Part shown: piece after piece, positions 24,240-33,673 of the stretch | How positions within the stretch are numbered: the first letter of the stretch is position 1 | How the letters are laid out: every line of letters begins with the position of its first letter | From: Caulobacter soli | Lineage (GTDB): Bacteria > Pseudomonadota > Alphaproteobacteria > Caulobacterales > Caulobacteraceae | NCBI RefSeq assembly: GCF_011045195.1 | Contig: NZ_CP049199.1 | Location: forward strand, 620,001-684,000 | Length of the DNA: 64,000 nucleotides | Direction: 5' to 3' | Made by a program: the position numbers and the translations under genes | The notes under the pieces: model-generated | What the model was told of the DNA's origin: nothing | What the model saw: only the letters and a program-made list of their open reading frames with translations | Database searches by the model: none

Positions 24240-24560
24240 TCAGCAGTCGTCCTCCTCCGGCGGGGCCAGGGTCTGTTTGGGGACGTTCAGCCAGACATGG
24301 CAGACATATTCGCCGTCGTCGCCTTTCGAGCACGAGATCTTGCCGCCGCCCTTGAGCAGGCCGACCGCCGCGCACTCGTCCCTCTGGCCCTTGCCCGGCA
24401 GGCGGTCATAGAGCTGCCTGGCCGCTGGCCCGGTGACCATCAGGTCGACGACGCCCGCCTCGTGCGGGAAGGCGCGGGCGACGCCGTCGGTCGTGGGGGC
24501 CGGCCTGGGCGCCGCGCCGAGGCCGGCGATCGCGGCCAGGACCGTCAGGAAGATGCGCAT
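24240..24560 (-). CDS. Small secreted hypothetical protein
   Basis: 106 residues. Signal peptide MRIFLTVLAAIAGLGA, then a compact domain with RQLYDRLPGKGQRDECAAVGLLKGGGKISCSKGDDGEYVCHVWLNVPKQTL. Three Cys lie in the core and one is the last residue, so disulfides are likely in the periplasm. I do not recognise the family. It lies between trmL and hemF on the same strand, 46 bases after the trmL stop. Confidence 0.75.
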   Translation of the reverse strand: MRIFLTVLAAIAGLGAAPRPAPTTDGVARAFPHEAGVVDLMVTGPAARQLYDRLPGKGQRDECAAVGLLKGGGKISCSKGDDGEYVCHVWLNVPKQTLAPPEEDDC

Positions 24561-24606
24561 GGGTCGTCTCCGTCGTTCTGGGCGCCCGGGATCGAGCGCC
24601 GGGCGA

Positions 24607-25068
24607 TCAGTCGCCCGGAAAACCGTCCGTCTGCCGCAGGGCCTCGCCCAGGGCCATGGCCGCCGTCGTCGCCAGATTCATCGAGCGGGCCTCCGGCCGC
24701 AAGGGAATCGTCAGGCGCGAGAAGGCCTCCGCGTGCACCTCCGGTGGCGCCCCGCGGCTCTCATTGCCGAACAACAAGGTATCGCCTGCCTGAAAGGTGA
24801 ACTTGTGGAACGGCGTGGTCGACTTGGTGGTGAACAGCAGCAAGCGACCCTCGCGACGTTCGGGCGCGGCGAGAAACGCCTCCCACGAGGCGTGGCGGAT
24901 CATGTGCGTCAACGGACCATAATCCAGCGCCGCGCGCTTCAAGCTCTTGTCGTCCAAGGGGAAACTGCAAGGCTCGATGATGTCCAGGCCCACCCCCAGG
25001 CAGGCGCCCAGGCGAATGGCCGCCCCCACGTTTTGAGGAATGCCGGGTTGAAAAAGCGCGAGCCGCAT
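24607..25068 (-). CDS. trmL: tRNA (cytidine(34)-2'-O)-methyltransferase TrmL
   Basis: 153 residues, SPOUT methyltransferase. IPQNVGAAIRLGACLGVGLDIIEP, DYGPL, TLLFGNESRGAPPEV and LRPEARSMNLATTAAMALGEALRQ are the SpoU/TrmL motifs, with the trefoil knot at the C-terminus. It 2'-O-methylates the wobble base of certain leucine tRNAs. Divergent from petA with 203 bases between, which contain a small GCGGA-CTTCG-TCCGC-type hairpin and nothing else I can name. Confidence 0.93.
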   Translation of the reverse strand: MRLALFQPGIPQNVGAAIRLGACLGVGLDIIEPCSFPLDDKSLKRAALDYGPLTHMIRHASWEAFLAAPERREGRLLLFTTKSTTPFHKFTFQAGDTLLFGNESRGAPPEVHAEAFSRLTIPLRPEARSMNLATTAAMALGEALRQTDGFPGD

Positions 25069-25271
25069 TCTAAGCGAACCACCATAGAGCCAGCAGGGGT
25101 ATTGGCTGCGAATCGAAAGGGCTTGCGGACTTCGTCCGCGCGTCCGATAGGACGATCCGCTTTGCCCCTTGTGGCGAAGACCCGTTCGCGGGTCCAGACA
25201 GTATGCGCCGACAGGCGTTTCTCCAGGCCGGGCCGCTTATGGCGGCGCGGCGGCATCGAAGGGTGACTTGG

Positions 25272-25823
25272 GTGGCCGACACCGCCGTGGGCGCAAAGAC
25301 TGATCCGGCGCATGGGGAAGACCCCAGCCGCCGGGATTTCATTTACATCGCATCGATGGCGGTCGCCGCTGGCGGCGCCGCCGCGATCGCGTGGCCGTTC
25401 ATCGATCAGATGAACCCCTCCGCCGACACGCGGGCCTTGGCGTCGATCGAGTTCGACGTGACCAAGGTCGGCGAAGGCCAGCAGGTCGTCGTCAAGTGGC
25501 GCGGCAAGCCCCTGTTCGTGCGTAACCGCACCAAGGCGGAAATCGCCAAGGCGGTCGCGGACGACAGCGCCTCGATGAAGGATCCCGAAAAGGATTCGGC
25601 GCGCGTGAAGCCGGGCAAGGCCCAATGGCTGATCGTCGGCGGCAACTGCACCCACCTCGGCTGCGTCCCGACCTTCGGCGGCGGCGAGTACGGCGGCTGG
25701 TTCTGCCCGTGCCACGGCTCGGTCTACGACACCTCGGGTCGTATCCGTAAGGGTCCGGCTCCGAAGAACCTGATCGTTCCGGAGTACGCCTTCCTGTCCG
25801 ACACCAAGGTCAAGATCGGTTAA
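25272..25823 (+). CDS. petA: Ubiquinol-cytochrome c reductase, Rieske iron-sulfur subunit PetA
   Basis: 183 residues from GTG 25272 ([15 protein letters not shown]), with AAGGG 8 bases upstream. Twin-arginine signal anchor [23 protein letters not shown] at 20-42. [2Fe-2S] ligands in CTHLGC (Cys126, His128) and CPCHGS (Cys145, His148). The cluster accepts electrons from ubiquinol at the Qo site and passes them to cytochrome c1. First gene of petABC, with 5 bases to petB. A GTG at 25263 is a weaker alternative start. Confidence 0.96.
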   Translation: MADTAVGAKTDPAHGEDPSRRDFIYIASMAVAAGGAAAIAWPFIDQMNPSADTRALASIEFDVTKVGEGQQVVVKWRGKPLFVRNRTKAEIAKAVADDSASMKDPEKDSARVKPGKAQWLIVGGNCTHLGCVPTFGGGEYGGWFCPCHGSVYDTSGRIRKGPAPKNLIVPEYAFLSDTKVKIG

Positions 25824-25828
25824 GCGAG

Positions 25829-27148
25829 ATGAGCGGACATTCGACCTACGAACCCAAGACCGGTTTCGAGCGCTGGCTCGACGCCCGTCTGCCGATCGTG
25901 CGCCTGGGCTACGACAGCTTCGTCGACTACCCCACGCCGCGTAACCTGAACTACTGGTGGACCTTCGGCGGCATCCTGTCGCTGTGCCTGGCCTCGCAGC
26001 TGATCACCGGCATCATCCTGGTGATGCACTACACGCCGAGCGCCGACCACGCCTTCGCCTCCGTCGAGCACATCATGCGCGACGTGAACTACGGCTGGCT
26101 GATCCGCTACATGCACGCCAACGGCGCGTCGATGTTCTTCATCGCCGTCTACATCCACATGCTCCGCGGCCTCTACTACGGCTCCTACAAGGCGCCGCGC
26201 GAAGTGCTGTGGCTGCTGGGTTGCGTGATCTACCTGCTGATGATGGCCACCGCCTTCATGGGCTACGTCCTGCCCTGGGGCCAGATGTCCTTCCACGGCG
26301 CGGTCGTGATCACCAACCTGTTCGGCGCCCTGCCGCTGGTCGGCGAGAGCATCACCACCTGGCTGTGGGGCGGCTTCGCGGTCGACAACCCCACCCTGAA
26401 CCGCTTCTTCTCGCTGCACTACCTGCTGCCCTTCATGATCGCGGGCGTCGTGATCCTGCACATCTGGGCCCTGCACGTGGTCGGCCAGAACAACCCGACC
26501 GGCGTCGAGCCGAAGTCGAAGGCCGACACCCTTCCCTTCACCCCGTACGCGACGGTGAAGGACGGGTTCGCGATGAGCGTCTTCATGATCCTCTTCGCCT
26601 GGTTCGTCTTCTTCATGCCCAACGCCCTGGGTCACGCCGACAACTACATCCCGGCCAACCCGCTGGTGACGCCGTCGCACATCGTTCCAGAATGGTACTT
26701 CCTGCCGTTCTACGCGATCCTGCGCGCCGTTCCGGATAAGCTGATGGGCGTGCTGGCCATGTTCGGCGCCATCGCCTGCCTGTTCGCCCTGCCGTGGCTG
26801 GACACCTCCAAGGTGCGTTCGATGCGCTACCGCCCGACCGCGAAGATCCACTTCTTCATCTTCGTGGTGGCGTGCTGCATCCTGGGCGTCTGCGGCGCCA
26901 AGCTGCCGGACGATCAGGTCATCCCGCACCTGACCACCTTCCAGGTGATGTCGTCGGACCTGAACAGCTTCGTGTGGCTCAGCCGCGCGGCCGCGCTGTA
27001 CTACTTCGCTTTCTTCCTGGTGATCCTGCCGCTGCTGGGCCTGACCGAAAAGACCCTGCCGGTGCCGGATTCCATCGCCTCTCCCGCCCTGTCGCACCCG
27101 GCCACCGTGCCGGCCGAAGCGACCGCCGCGCCTGAAATGAAGGGCTGA
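25829..27148 (+). CDS. petB: Cytochrome b subunit PetB
   Basis: 439 residues. Cytochrome b of the bc1 complex with eight transmembrane helices. The haem-ligand region [57 protein letters not shown] and the Qo-site [18 protein letters not shown] are all present. It carries the low- and high-potential b haems across the inner membrane. The C-terminal Ala/Pro-rich tail after residue 420 is variable. It is 5 bases after petA and 5 before petC. Confidence 0.97.
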   Translation: MSGHSTYEPKTGFERWLDARLPIVRLGYDSFVDYPTPRNLNYWWTFGGILSLCLASQLITGIILVMHYTPSADHAFASVEHIMRDVNYGWLIRYMHANGASMFFIAVYIHMLRGLYYGSYKAPREVLWLLGCVIYLLMMATAFMGYVLPWGQMSFHGAVVITNLFGALPLVGESITTWLWGGFAVDNPTLNRFFSLHYLLPFMIAGVVILHIWALHVVGQNNPTGVEPKSKADTLPFTPYATVKDGFAMSVFMILFAWFVFFMPNALGHADNYIPANPLVTPSHIVPEWYFLPFYAILRAVPDKLMGVLAMFGAIACLFALPWLDTSKVRSMRYRPTAKIHFFIFVVACCILGVCGAKLPDDQVIPHLTTFQVMSSDLNSFVWLSRAAALYYFAFFLVILPLLGLTEKTLPVPDSIASPALSHPATVPAEATAAPEMKG

Positions 27149-27153
27149 TCCCG

Positions 27154-28008
27154 ATGCTGCGCAAATTCTCCGTCATCGCAGCGGTCGCGGGTCTCCTGAC
27201 GGCCGGCGTCGCCGGCCCGGCCCTGGCCGCCCACGGCGCGCTTGAAGCCAAGGAAGTCCAGTATTCGTTCGACGGCGTGTTCGGCAAGTTCGACCAGGCC
27301 CAGCTGCAGCGCGGCTACAAGGTCTATCGCGAGGTCTGCTCGGCCTGCCACGCGATGAGCCTGGTCAGCTTCCGCAACCTCGGCGACAAGGGCGGTCCGT
27401 TCTACGACAAGAAGTACCCGAACTCGAACGACAACCCGTACGTCAAGGCGATCGCCAAGGACTACGAGGTCGCCGACATCGACAACGAGACTGGCGATGC
27501 GATCAAGCGTCCGGCCACCCCGGCCGACCGCTTCCCCTCGCCGTTCCCGAACGAAGCCGCGGCCCGCGCCAGCAACGGCGGCGCCCTGCCGCCAGACATG
27601 TCGCTGCTGGCCAAGGCCCGCGAAGCCGGCCCGGCCCACATCTACTCGATCGTCACCGGCTATTCGGCTCCGCCGGCCGGCCTGAAGATCACCGAGGCCC
27701 AGCACTACAATCCGTACATGACGGGTGACCTGAGCTCGTACTGGACCGGCCCCAAGGAACACACGCCCCCGGGCGGCTTCATCGCCATGGCTCCGCCGCT
27801 GAAGGCCGGCCAGGTGACCTTCGACGACGGCACGCCGTCGACGCTGGATCAGGAAGCCAAGGACGTGTCGGCCTTCCTGATGTGGGCCGCCGAGCCCAAG
27901 CTGGAAGAGCGCAAGCAGACCGGCTTCGCCGTCCTGCTGTACCTGGTGCTGTTCGCCGGGCTGCTCTACGCCAGCTACCGCAAGGTCTGGAAGAACGAGT
28001 CGCACTGA
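27154..28008 (+). CDS. petC: Cytochrome c1 PetC
   Basis: 284 residues. Cleavable signal peptide (VIAAVAGLLTAGVAGPALAA), haem c motif CSACH (Cys62, Cys65, His66), and FIAMAPPL near residue 210, whose Met is the likely axial ligand. A C-terminal membrane anchor, GFAVLLYLVLFAGLLYASYRKVW, is present. It receives electrons from the Rieske cluster and reduces soluble or membrane cytochromes c. Last gene of the operon, followed by a terminator. Confidence 0.96.
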   Translation: MLRKFSVIAAVAGLLTAGVAGPALAAHGALEAKEVQYSFDGVFGKFDQAQLQRGYKVYREVCSACHAMSLVSFRNLGDKGGPFYDKKYPNSNDNPYVKAIAKDYEVADIDNETGDAIKRPATPADRFPSPFPNEAAARASNGGALPPDMSLLAKAREAGPAHIYSIVTGYSAPPAGLKITEAQHYNPYMTGDLSSYWTGPKEHTPPGGFIAMAPPLKAGQVTFDDGTPSTLDQEAKDVSAFLMWAAEPKLEERKQTGFAVLLYLVLFAGLLYASYRKVWKNESH

Positions 28009-28032
28009 TCGGCTCTACAGCCTGAAGACAAG

Positions 28033-28068
28033 AGGGCCCGGCGGCGACGCCGGGCCCTTTTTCTTTGC
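28033..28068 (+). terminator. Intrinsic terminator of petABC
   Basis: AGGGCCCGGC / GCCGGGCCCT stem with a short loop and then TTTTTCTTT, 24 bases after petC. It may also stop transcription arriving from the convergent gene. Confidence 0.9.
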
Positions 28069-28072
28069 GCGC

Positions 28073-28852
28073 TTACCGACCAGCAGGGATGGGCGTCAGC
28101 CACAGGCGCAGGGCCGTGGGATCCAGGCGCAGGCGATAGCCGGCCAGCACCCGAACCCCGATCGCCCCGACCACGCCGGCGGGCAGGTCGCCCGCCACCA
28201 CGGCCGGCAGATCCTGGCGCAGGGCTCCGTTCAGCGACAGACCGCTGAGGGTTCCGACCGGCTTCTGGCGCGGTCCGTCGGCGGCGCCGCGCGCCCGCAC
28301 GCCGCCGGCCGAGGCCGTGTCCAGGGCGAAGGGGCCGGAGATGCCATGGAGGCCATTGGAGGCCGCCGCCAGGACCGTGGGAACCCCGCCGACGATCGTT
28401 ACAGGCAAGCCGCCCTTCCAGCCGCCACGGACCCGTCCAGGGCGCTCCAGGCGCAGGCGGCAGGGCGAGAAGTCCAGGGCCAGGCCGTAGCGGCCCAGGA
28501 TGTCGGCCCCGATCACCCCCATGATCGGCGTCGAGAAGCCCACGGCGCGGTAATCGAGGTTCTGGACGGCGATCGGCGCGGCGTCGACCTTCCGGCCGGC
28601 CACGCGCACGGGCAGGGTCAGGGCGGTGTCGGTGAAACCCGCGCCCTGGGCGACGTCGACATGCAGCAGGGTGTGGGGCGCCGACAGGTCGATCACATAG
28701 TCGCCGGCGATCCCCCCTATCGCGGCTGGGGCGACGACCGCGCCGTTCTCGAACCAGCAGGCCGTTTGGCCGGCCCCCCGCTCTTCAGCCATGGCGGGGC
28801 CGCCGCGCGTCGCCAGCAGGCTCAGGATCAGCAAGGGAACGACGCGACGCAT
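28073..28852 (-). CDS. Secreted retropepsin-like (aspartyl protease fold) protein
   Basis: 259 residues with a signal peptide (MRRVVPLLILSLLATRGGPAMAEE). Two half-domains each carry an Asp in a beta-strand context, YVIDLSAPHTLL near residue 55 and FALDTASAGG near 175, and MGVIGADILGRYGLALDF looks like the I/L-GADFL flap of clan AA proteins. The first site has DLS instead of the canonical D-T/S-G and the second has DTA, so catalysis is uncertain. Function unknown; convergent with petC. Confidence 0.65.
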   Translation of the reverse strand: MRRVVPLLILSLLATRGGPAMAEERGAGQTACWFENGAVVAPAAIGGIAGDYVIDLSAPHTLLHVDVAQGAGFTDTALTLPVRVAGRKVDAAPIAVQNLDYRAVGFSTPIMGVIGADILGRYGLALDFSPCRLRLERPGRVRGGWKGGLPVTIVGGVPTVLAAASNGLHGISGPFALDTASAGGVRARGAADGPRQKPVGTLSGLSLNGALRQDLPAVVAGDLPAGVVGAIGVRVLAGYRLRLDPTALRLWLTPIPAGR

Positions 28853-28897
28853 GGGCCGATCCTGCCAAGATTTAGTCCGTGGGCGAAAGCCGAAAGA

Positions 28898-29581
28898 TCA
28901 GGCCTCGCCCCGGCTTCCGCCCGCGCGTTGGAACAGTTGCAGCGTGCGCAGCATCGCCAGGCGCGCGCTGTCCTCGTGGCGACCATTCGGCGCGACGAAG
29001 GCGTGGCCGGCGTCGTACAGCCAGACGGGCAGATCGGGATGGGCGGCGGTGATCGTCTCGACGTCGGTCATCGGGATCATCGGGTCGGTGCGCCCGAAAT
29101 GCAGGATGGTCGGGACCTTGGGCTGCTCCTCGACATAAGCCGCGATGTCGCCGCCGTAGAAGCACGACACGGCCGTCAGACCCGTGCAGCGGGACGAGGC
29201 CAGCCAGGCCGTGGTGCCGCCGAAGCAGAAGCCCAGGGCGAAGACCTTGCCGGCGTCCGAAAGCGCGTCGATGGCCGCTTGCACGCGCGGCAGGGCCGCC
29301 GCGCCCCAACCACTGGCCAGACCCATGGCCATGCGGGCGTCCAGGTTCGGTGGATCCAGGTCGGCGACCGGGAAGGGCGTATCGGCGTCGTCCAGCAGGC
29401 TGGGGGCGATCACCTCGTAGCCCTGCTCGGCCAGGCTGTCGGAGAGGGCGCGGATATGCGGCGTCACTCCCCAGATAGCGTGCAGGATCACCAGCCCGCC
29501 CCGTCGCGCCTCGCCGGGCGGGGCGTGATAGGCGGCGACGGGCGAGCCGTCGGCCGCGTTCAAGGTGATCCTCTCGCTCAT
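28898..29581 (-). CDS. Dienelactone hydrolase family protein (1)
   Basis: 227 residues, cytoplasmic alpha/beta hydrolase. Cys119 in ALGFCFGG is the nucleophile, with the Asp in HFGRTDPMIP and the His in YDAGHAFVAP completing the Cys-Asp-His triad of dienelactone hydrolases. Its start overlaps the stop of the upstream cysteine-module gene by one base, so the two are translationally linked. A second member is encoded at 30354-31034. No ring-cleavage genes are nearby, so a role in aromatic degradation is not supported. Confidence 0.88.
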   Translation of the reverse strand: MSERITLNAADGSPVAAYHAPPGEARRGGLVILHAIWGVTPHIRALSDSLAEQGYEVIAPSLLDDADTPFPVADLDPPNLDARMAMGLASGWGAAALPRVQAAIDALSDAGKVFALGFCFGGTTAWLASSRCTGLTAVSCFYGGDIAAYVEEQPKVPTILHFGRTDPMIPMTDVETITAAHPDLPVWLYDAGHAFVAPNGRHEDSARLAMLRTLQLFQRAGGSRGEA

Positions 29582-30279
29582 CAGCCCTTCTTCTTGCCGG
29601 CCAGGGTGCAGGCCACGCCCGCCGCCTTGGCCTCGTCGCAGGTCAGCGACGACAGCGGCGCGGAAGAGCCCGGCGCGGGGCTGTCGACGATGTAGCCCTT
29701 GCCGTCCTTGCAGGCGATCTCGTAGCGCAGGATCGGCGGGTCGCCGCCGCCGCCCAGGAACGTGCCGTCGGACAGGGCGCAGCCGGGCGCGGCCTTGGCG
29801 GCGATCGGCTTCAGCCCGGCGACAGGGGCGGCGTTGCCGGGCAGCGAGCAGACCATGCCCTTGGGCCAGGCCTTGCCCGCGGCCAGGGCGCCGGCGTCCA
29901 GCGCCACGCAGTCGTTGAGCAGCGGCTTGCCGTTAGTCCCGAGGCTGATGATCCAGCCCAGGGCGTCCTTGCAGGCGATTTCGTATTCCGGCTTGCTGCT
30001 GGGACGGGTCGACAGCGGCGCGGCGTCGATCACGTCGCACGGGGCGTGCAGATCGGCGGCGACCTTGGCGGCCGAGCGCACCACCATCGGATTGCCGGAC
30101 TCGCGCGGGGTCAGCCGCGCGGTCGGCCGATTGACCGAGCCGTACTCGGTCATGTTGTACTGCTGGGTGCCCGAGCGCGCGGCCGGCGGCGGGGGCACGA
30201 CCCCCATCTGGGCGAACGCGGGCCCGACGAACGCCGTCAAGGCGGCGGTCAGGACGAACAGGCGGCCGATCTTATGCAT
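29581..30279 (-). CDS. Secreted protein with two four-Cys modules
   Basis: 232 residues, signal peptide (LFVLTAALTAFVGPAFAQ). Two modules start near residues 75 and 150, with PCDVIDAAPL...YEIACKDALGWIISL...DC...VC and GCALSDGTFLG...YEIACKDGKGYIVDS...TC...ACTL. This is the same C...YE(V/I)AC..G.G(Y/W)...C...C architecture as the five-module protein at 5288-6628, so they are paralogues. The region before the modules (PPPPAARSGTQQYNMTEYGSV) is low-complexity. It lies between the two dienelactone hydrolases and is joined by a 1-base overlap to one of them. Confidence 0.78.
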   Translation of the reverse strand: MHKIGRLFVLTAALTAFVGPAFAQMGVVPPPPAARSGTQQYNMTEYGSVNRPTARLTPRESGNPMVVRSAAKVAADLHAPCDVIDAAPLSTRPSSKPEYEIACKDALGWIISLGTNGKPLLNDCVALDAGALAAGKAWPKGMVCSLPGNAAPVAGLKPIAAKAAPGCALSDGTFLGGGGDPPILRYEIACKDGKGYIVDSPAPGSSAPLSSLTCDEAKAAGVACTLAGKKKG

Positions 30280-30353
30280 GGAAACCCCCGACAGGTATGG
30301 CTACGCCCTAGGTTGTATCGCCTTGCCGAAGGCCGCAAGCCCCCAGCGAGGCG

Positions 30354-31034
30354 TTAGCCCGCGCCGTGGGCCTGGAACAGGGCCAGCGACCGCTGGCGCG
30401 CCAGCTTGGCGTCGTCGAGGTCGGAGTCGGGACGGCCGTCGTTGTTGAAGCCGTGGCCGCTGTTCTCGTAGATGTGGACGGCGACGTCGGGGTGAGCCGC
30501 CTTGACCTTGGCGCTGACCTCGTCGGCCGGGATGTGGCCGTCCTTGCGGCCCAGGTGGACGACCACCGGGGCGTTCAGCGGCGCTTCGGCGTTGGCGGCG
30601 ATCATGCTGCCGTAATAGGCCGCGCCGGCCGCCAGGCCCTTCAGCTTGCCGGCCGCCAGCCAGACCAGCGAACCGCCCAGGCAGTAGCCGACCGCGAACA
30701 CCGGGCCGCGCGGGGCGAGGTGGTCGATGCAGGCCTGGATGTCCGACAGCATGGCGTCGACGCCGACCTTCTGCACGTAGCCGACGCCCGTCTGGAAGCC
30801 TTGCGGATCATGCTCGGCCACGAAGCCAGGCTCGGCGCGGTCGAAGATCGACGGGGCCAGCACTTCGAAGCCCAGGGCTGACCAGCGCTCGACGTCGGCG
30901 TGGACGTATTGATCAAGGCCGAAGATCTCCTGCACCACCACGATCCCGCCCTTGCGCTCGCCCCGAGGCAGGGCGTGGGCGGCGGTGAAGTCGAAGCCGT
31001 CGAGGGCGGAGGTGAGGGTGACGGTGTCGGTCAT
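30354..31034 (-). CDS. Dienelactone hydrolase family protein (2)
   Basis: 226 residues from ATG 31034. GGIVVVQEIFGLDQYVHADVERW gives the family Glu that activates the nucleophile. Cys118 lies in AVGYCLGGSLVW, Asp in HLGRKDGHIP and His in YENSGHGFNNDGR. This is the canonical carboxymethylenebutenolidase pattern, closer to the classic enzyme than its neighbour. It is 74 bases upstream of the two-module gene on the same strand. The natural substrate is unknown. Confidence 0.9.
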   Translation of the reverse strand: MTDTVTLTSALDGFDFTAAHALPRGERKGGIVVVQEIFGLDQYVHADVERWSALGFEVLAPSIFDRAEPGFVAEHDPQGFQTGVGYVQKVGVDAMLSDIQACIDHLAPRGPVFAVGYCLGGSLVWLAAGKLKGLAAGAAYYGSMIAANAEAPLNAPVVVHLGRKDGHIPADEVSAKVKAAHPDVAVHIYENSGHGFNNDGRPDSDLDDAKLARQRSLALFQAHGAG

Positions 31035-31097
31035 GAGAACGCTCAAACAGGAGGTGGATACGAAAACGGCCGGGGGTGAGCCCGGCCGCCTGTGGTT

Positions 31098-32198
31098 CTA
31101 GACGTTGAACCGGAAGTGCATCACGTCGCCGTCCTTGACGACGTAGTCCTTGCCTTCGGCCCGCATCTTGCCGGCTTCCTTGGCGCCGTTTTCGCCGCCC
31201 AGCTTGACGAAGTCCTCGAAGGCGATGGTTTCGGCGCGGATGTAGCCCTTCTCGAAGTCGGTGTGGATGACGCCGGCCGCTTGCGGGCCGGTGTCGCCCA
31301 CGTGGATGGTCCAGGCGCGGGCTTCCTTGGGGCCGACCGTGAAATAGGTCTGCAGGTCCAGCAGGCTGTAGGCCTCGCGGATCAGGCGGTTCAGGCCCGG
31401 CTCTTCCAGCCCCAGGGTCTCCAGGAACTCGGCGCGTTCCTCGGCGTCGAGCAGGGCGATCTCGCTCTCGATCTGGGCCGAGATGACCACGCTCTTGGCG
31501 TTGTCCTTGGCGGCGCGTTCGGCCACCAGGTCGCTGAACTTGTTGCCCTTGTCGGCGCTGCCTTCGTCGACATTGCAGACATAGAGGGCCGGCAGCGAGG
31601 TCAGCAGCTGCAGCATGTGCCAGGCTTTTTCGTCGTCGGCGTCGATCTTGGCGGCGCGGGCCGGGCGGCCTTCGCGCAGCAGGTTCAGCGCGATGGTCGC
31701 CAGACGCAGGGTGTTGGCGCTTTCCTTGTCGGCGCCGACCTTGGCGCGCTTTTCCAGGGCGGGGACGCGCTTTTCCAGGCTTTCCAGGTCGGCCAGCATC
31801 AGCTCCATCTCGATGATCTCGAGATCGCTGATCGGGTCGATGCGGCCTTCCACGTGGACGATGTCGCCGTCCTCGAAGCAGCGGGCCACGAAGGCCACGG
31901 CGTCGCAGTCGCGGATGTTGGCCAGGAACTGGTTGCCCAGGCCCTCGCCCTTCGACGCGCCGCGCACCAGGCCGGCGATGTCCACGAAGGTGATCCGGGC
32001 CGGGATGATCTCCTTGGAGCCGGCGATCTTGGCCAGGGCGTCCAGGCGCGGCTCGGGCACGGCCACTTCGCCGGTGTTGGGCTCGATCGTGCAGAACGGA
32101 TAGTTGGCGGCCTGGGCCGACGCCGTCTGGGTCAGGGCGTTGAACAGGGTGGACTTGCCGACATTGGGCAGGCCGACGATGGCGACTTTAAGGGCCAT
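31098..32198 (-). CDS. ychF: Redox-regulated ATPase/GTPase YchF
   Basis: 366 residues. Obg-family P-loop [15 protein letters not shown] at the N-terminus, switch motif [22 protein letters not shown], a coiled-coil insertion around 130-200, and a C-terminal TGS domain ([39 protein letters not shown]). YchF/OLA1 hydrolyses ATP in preference to GTP, binds ribosomes and takes part in stress responses. Universal gene, normal length. Confidence 0.96.
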   Translation of the reverse strand: MALKVAIVGLPNVGKSTLFNALTQTASAQAANYPFCTIEPNTGEVAVPEPRLDALAKIAGSKEIIPARITFVDIAGLVRGASKGEGLGNQFLANIRDCDAVAFVARCFEDGDIVHVEGRIDPISDLEIIEMELMLADLESLEKRVPALEKRAKVGADKESANTLRLATIALNLLREGRPARAAKIDADDEKAWHMLQLLTSLPALYVCNVDEGSADKGNKFSDLVAERAAKDNAKSVVISAQIESEIALLDAEERAEFLETLGLEEPGLNRLIREAYSLLDLQTYFTVGPKEARAWTIHVGDTGPQAAGVIHTDFEKGYIRAETIAFEDFVKLGGENGAKEAGKMRAEGKDYVVKDGDVMHFRFNV

Positions 32199-32408
32199 GG
32201 AACTCTCATGAATTTCGTTGGCGCGCGCTTAGCATGGATCGGCGGGGAAGTCGCGCTTGCCCGGCGGCGCCCTGGGGCAGGTTTCGATCGGGCCTGTGAA
32301 AATGCACGAACCGTCGACCGGCGGACGGACAGGGCCGCGTTGTCGCGCTAGGGTTGGATTCGTGAAGGCGCGACCGTCGTGGTCGCTCTTCGTCCGGGGC
32401 GGGCGCGC

Positions 32409-32627
32409 ATGGGGCAGACCTACACCTTCGTCGGCCTGACCGCGGACGGCCGTTCGCCGTTCCTCGACATGCGGGTGCTGGGCGACGACGAGGATCCGGC
32501 GCTCCTGGCGCGCGACCTGCTGGGCGAGCATCTCAGCTGCACCCGGATCGAGGTCTGGGATGGTCAGGTGCGCCTGCTGGTGATCGGCCACGACCCCGGC
32601 GATCTGTACGGGGCCGTGGCGGAGTAG
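32409..32627 (+). CDS. Small hypothetical protein
   Basis: 72 residues from ATG 32409 (MGQTYTFVGLTADGRSPFLDM). Acidic, with predicted beta-alpha-beta character (MRVLGDDEDPALLARDLLGEH, then TRIEVWDGQVRLLVIG). No family recognised, but the codon pattern has strong third-position GC and the frame is clean. Convergent with the DUF2188 gene, 4 bases between stops. The 210 bases upstream to ychF hold nothing I can name. Confidence 0.65.
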   Translation: MGQTYTFVGLTADGRSPFLDMRVLGDDEDPALLARDLLGEHLSCTRIEVWDGQVRLLVIGHDPGDLYGAVAE

Positions 32628-32631
32628 GGCC

Positions 32632-32880
32632 TCAGCCCTTCTTGTCGACCACGTGGGTCGTGGGACGGTCGTCGCCGGCAGACAGCTCGTCGTGCCACTG
32701 GCCCTTGGCGTCCTCGTAGGAAATGCCGGTCTCCTCGCCCGCCACCCGCTGTTCGCCGGCGGCGCGCTGGGCGGCGTGCAGGGCCGCGTCGTGGGTCTTG
32801 AAGGTCTCGGAGAACACCGCGCCCACCTTGTAGGCCCAGCCGCCGTCGTGCTCGACGATGATGTAGGTGATGTCGGTCAT
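32632..32880 (-). CDS. DUF2188 domain-containing protein
   Basis: 82 residues. YIIVEHDGGWAYKVGAVFSETFKTHDAALHAAQRAAGEQ followed by SYEDAKGQWHDEL is the DUF2188 pattern (small, strand-strand-helix), often found in stress-related settings. A candidate EcfG-type promoter lies at 32913-32938. Function unknown. Confidence 0.85.
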   Translation of the reverse strand: MTDITYIIVEHDGGWAYKVGAVFSETFKTHDAALHAAQRAAGEQRVAGEETGISYEDAKGQWHDELSAGDDRPTTHVVDKKG

Positions 32881-32912
32881 GGGTGCGGCTCCGTTTGAAG
32901 GCTAGGTCGGGA

Positions 32913-32938
32913 AACTGCGCCTGGAAGGGCATGGTTCC
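32913..32938 (-). promoter_or_regulatory. Candidate general-stress (EcfG/SigT-type) promoter
   Basis: On the minus strand GGAAC-N17-AGTT, one base off the alphaproteobacterial EcfG consensus GGAAC-N16/17-CGTT. It lies 33 bases before the DUF2188 start, the correct distance and direction. Confidence 0.4.
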
Positions 32939-32972
32939 AAGCGGGAAGTCTTGAACGGAGCGGTTGAAATCC

Positions 32973-33671
32973 TCAGCGCGCCGCCTGGCGCACGGCGATC
33001 AGCCACGGATCGTCAGGACCGAACACTTCGGCATAGACCGGACCGCCCACTGGGGTTGTCTTTCCCATGAACAAGACGTCGACAGGCTGGCGCAGCAGTC
33101 GGCCGTCGGCGTCTCGGAAAACCAGGTAGCGCTTGCCGACCTGGCTGTAGAGGGCGGTGATGCACGAGCCGAACCCCTCCCACTCGGAAAGGTCGCGGGA
33201 CTCCAGGCGAAACTTCAGGGCCATCAGCGGCTGGGGTTTCGAGACGCGCTTCAACGGCGCCAGATCCATCCGGGCGCCATTCAGCGCGAAGGTCTCCGCG
33301 CCGGAGCCTTTCAGATGCTCGGCAACGCGGTAGTGAACCCGGGCCCCGTCGTCCCGCCACTCTTCCCGCAGCAGGGCCGAAAAGCTTTGCGGCGTTCGCG
33401 TCATGTCGGCTGTCGCCGGGGCGGTGGCGAGGGCCGCTCGGGCCGCCGCATACACCTGCGGGTCGGTTCCGACCTCATAGTCGTCGGTCATGTCCTCGGC
33501 CACGACCACGTCGACGGAGGTCGCAGCGGCGACTAGCGTGCGGGCCATGGTCGCCGGATCGAGTTGAACCTTGAACGGCCAGCCGGGCGCAGGCGTGCAG
33601 GCGGCGCTGGGCAACGCCGGGCTCAGACCCAGTCCGACGAAGGCGGCTGAAAGCAGCGCCGCCCACTTCAT
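32973..33671 (-). CDS. Secreted hypothetical protein
   Basis: 232 residues from ATG 33671 (MKWAALLSAAFVGLGLSPALPSAACTP). Cleavable signal peptide, then a mixed domain with VDVVVAEDMTDDYEVGTD, FSALLREEWRDDGARVHYRVAEHLKGSGAETFALNGARMDL and WEGFGSCITALYSQVGKRYLVFRDADGRLL. Two or three Cys suggest disulfides. The middle resembles netrin/TIMP-like secreted beta-barrels only in general impression. The start is 2 bases after the cobS stop, so it shares the transcript, in the place where cobT often sits. Confidence 0.75.
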   Translation of the reverse strand: MKWAALLSAAFVGLGLSPALPSAACTPAPGWPFKVQLDPATMARTLVAAATSVDVVVAEDMTDDYEVGTDPQVYAAARAALATAPATADMTRTPQSFSALLREEWRDDGARVHYRVAEHLKGSGAETFALNGARMDLAPLKRVSKPQPLMALKFRLESRDLSEWEGFGSCITALYSQVGKRYLVFRDADGRLLRQPVDVLFMGKTTPVGGPVYAEVFGPDDPWLIAVRQAAR

Positions 33672-33673
33672 CC

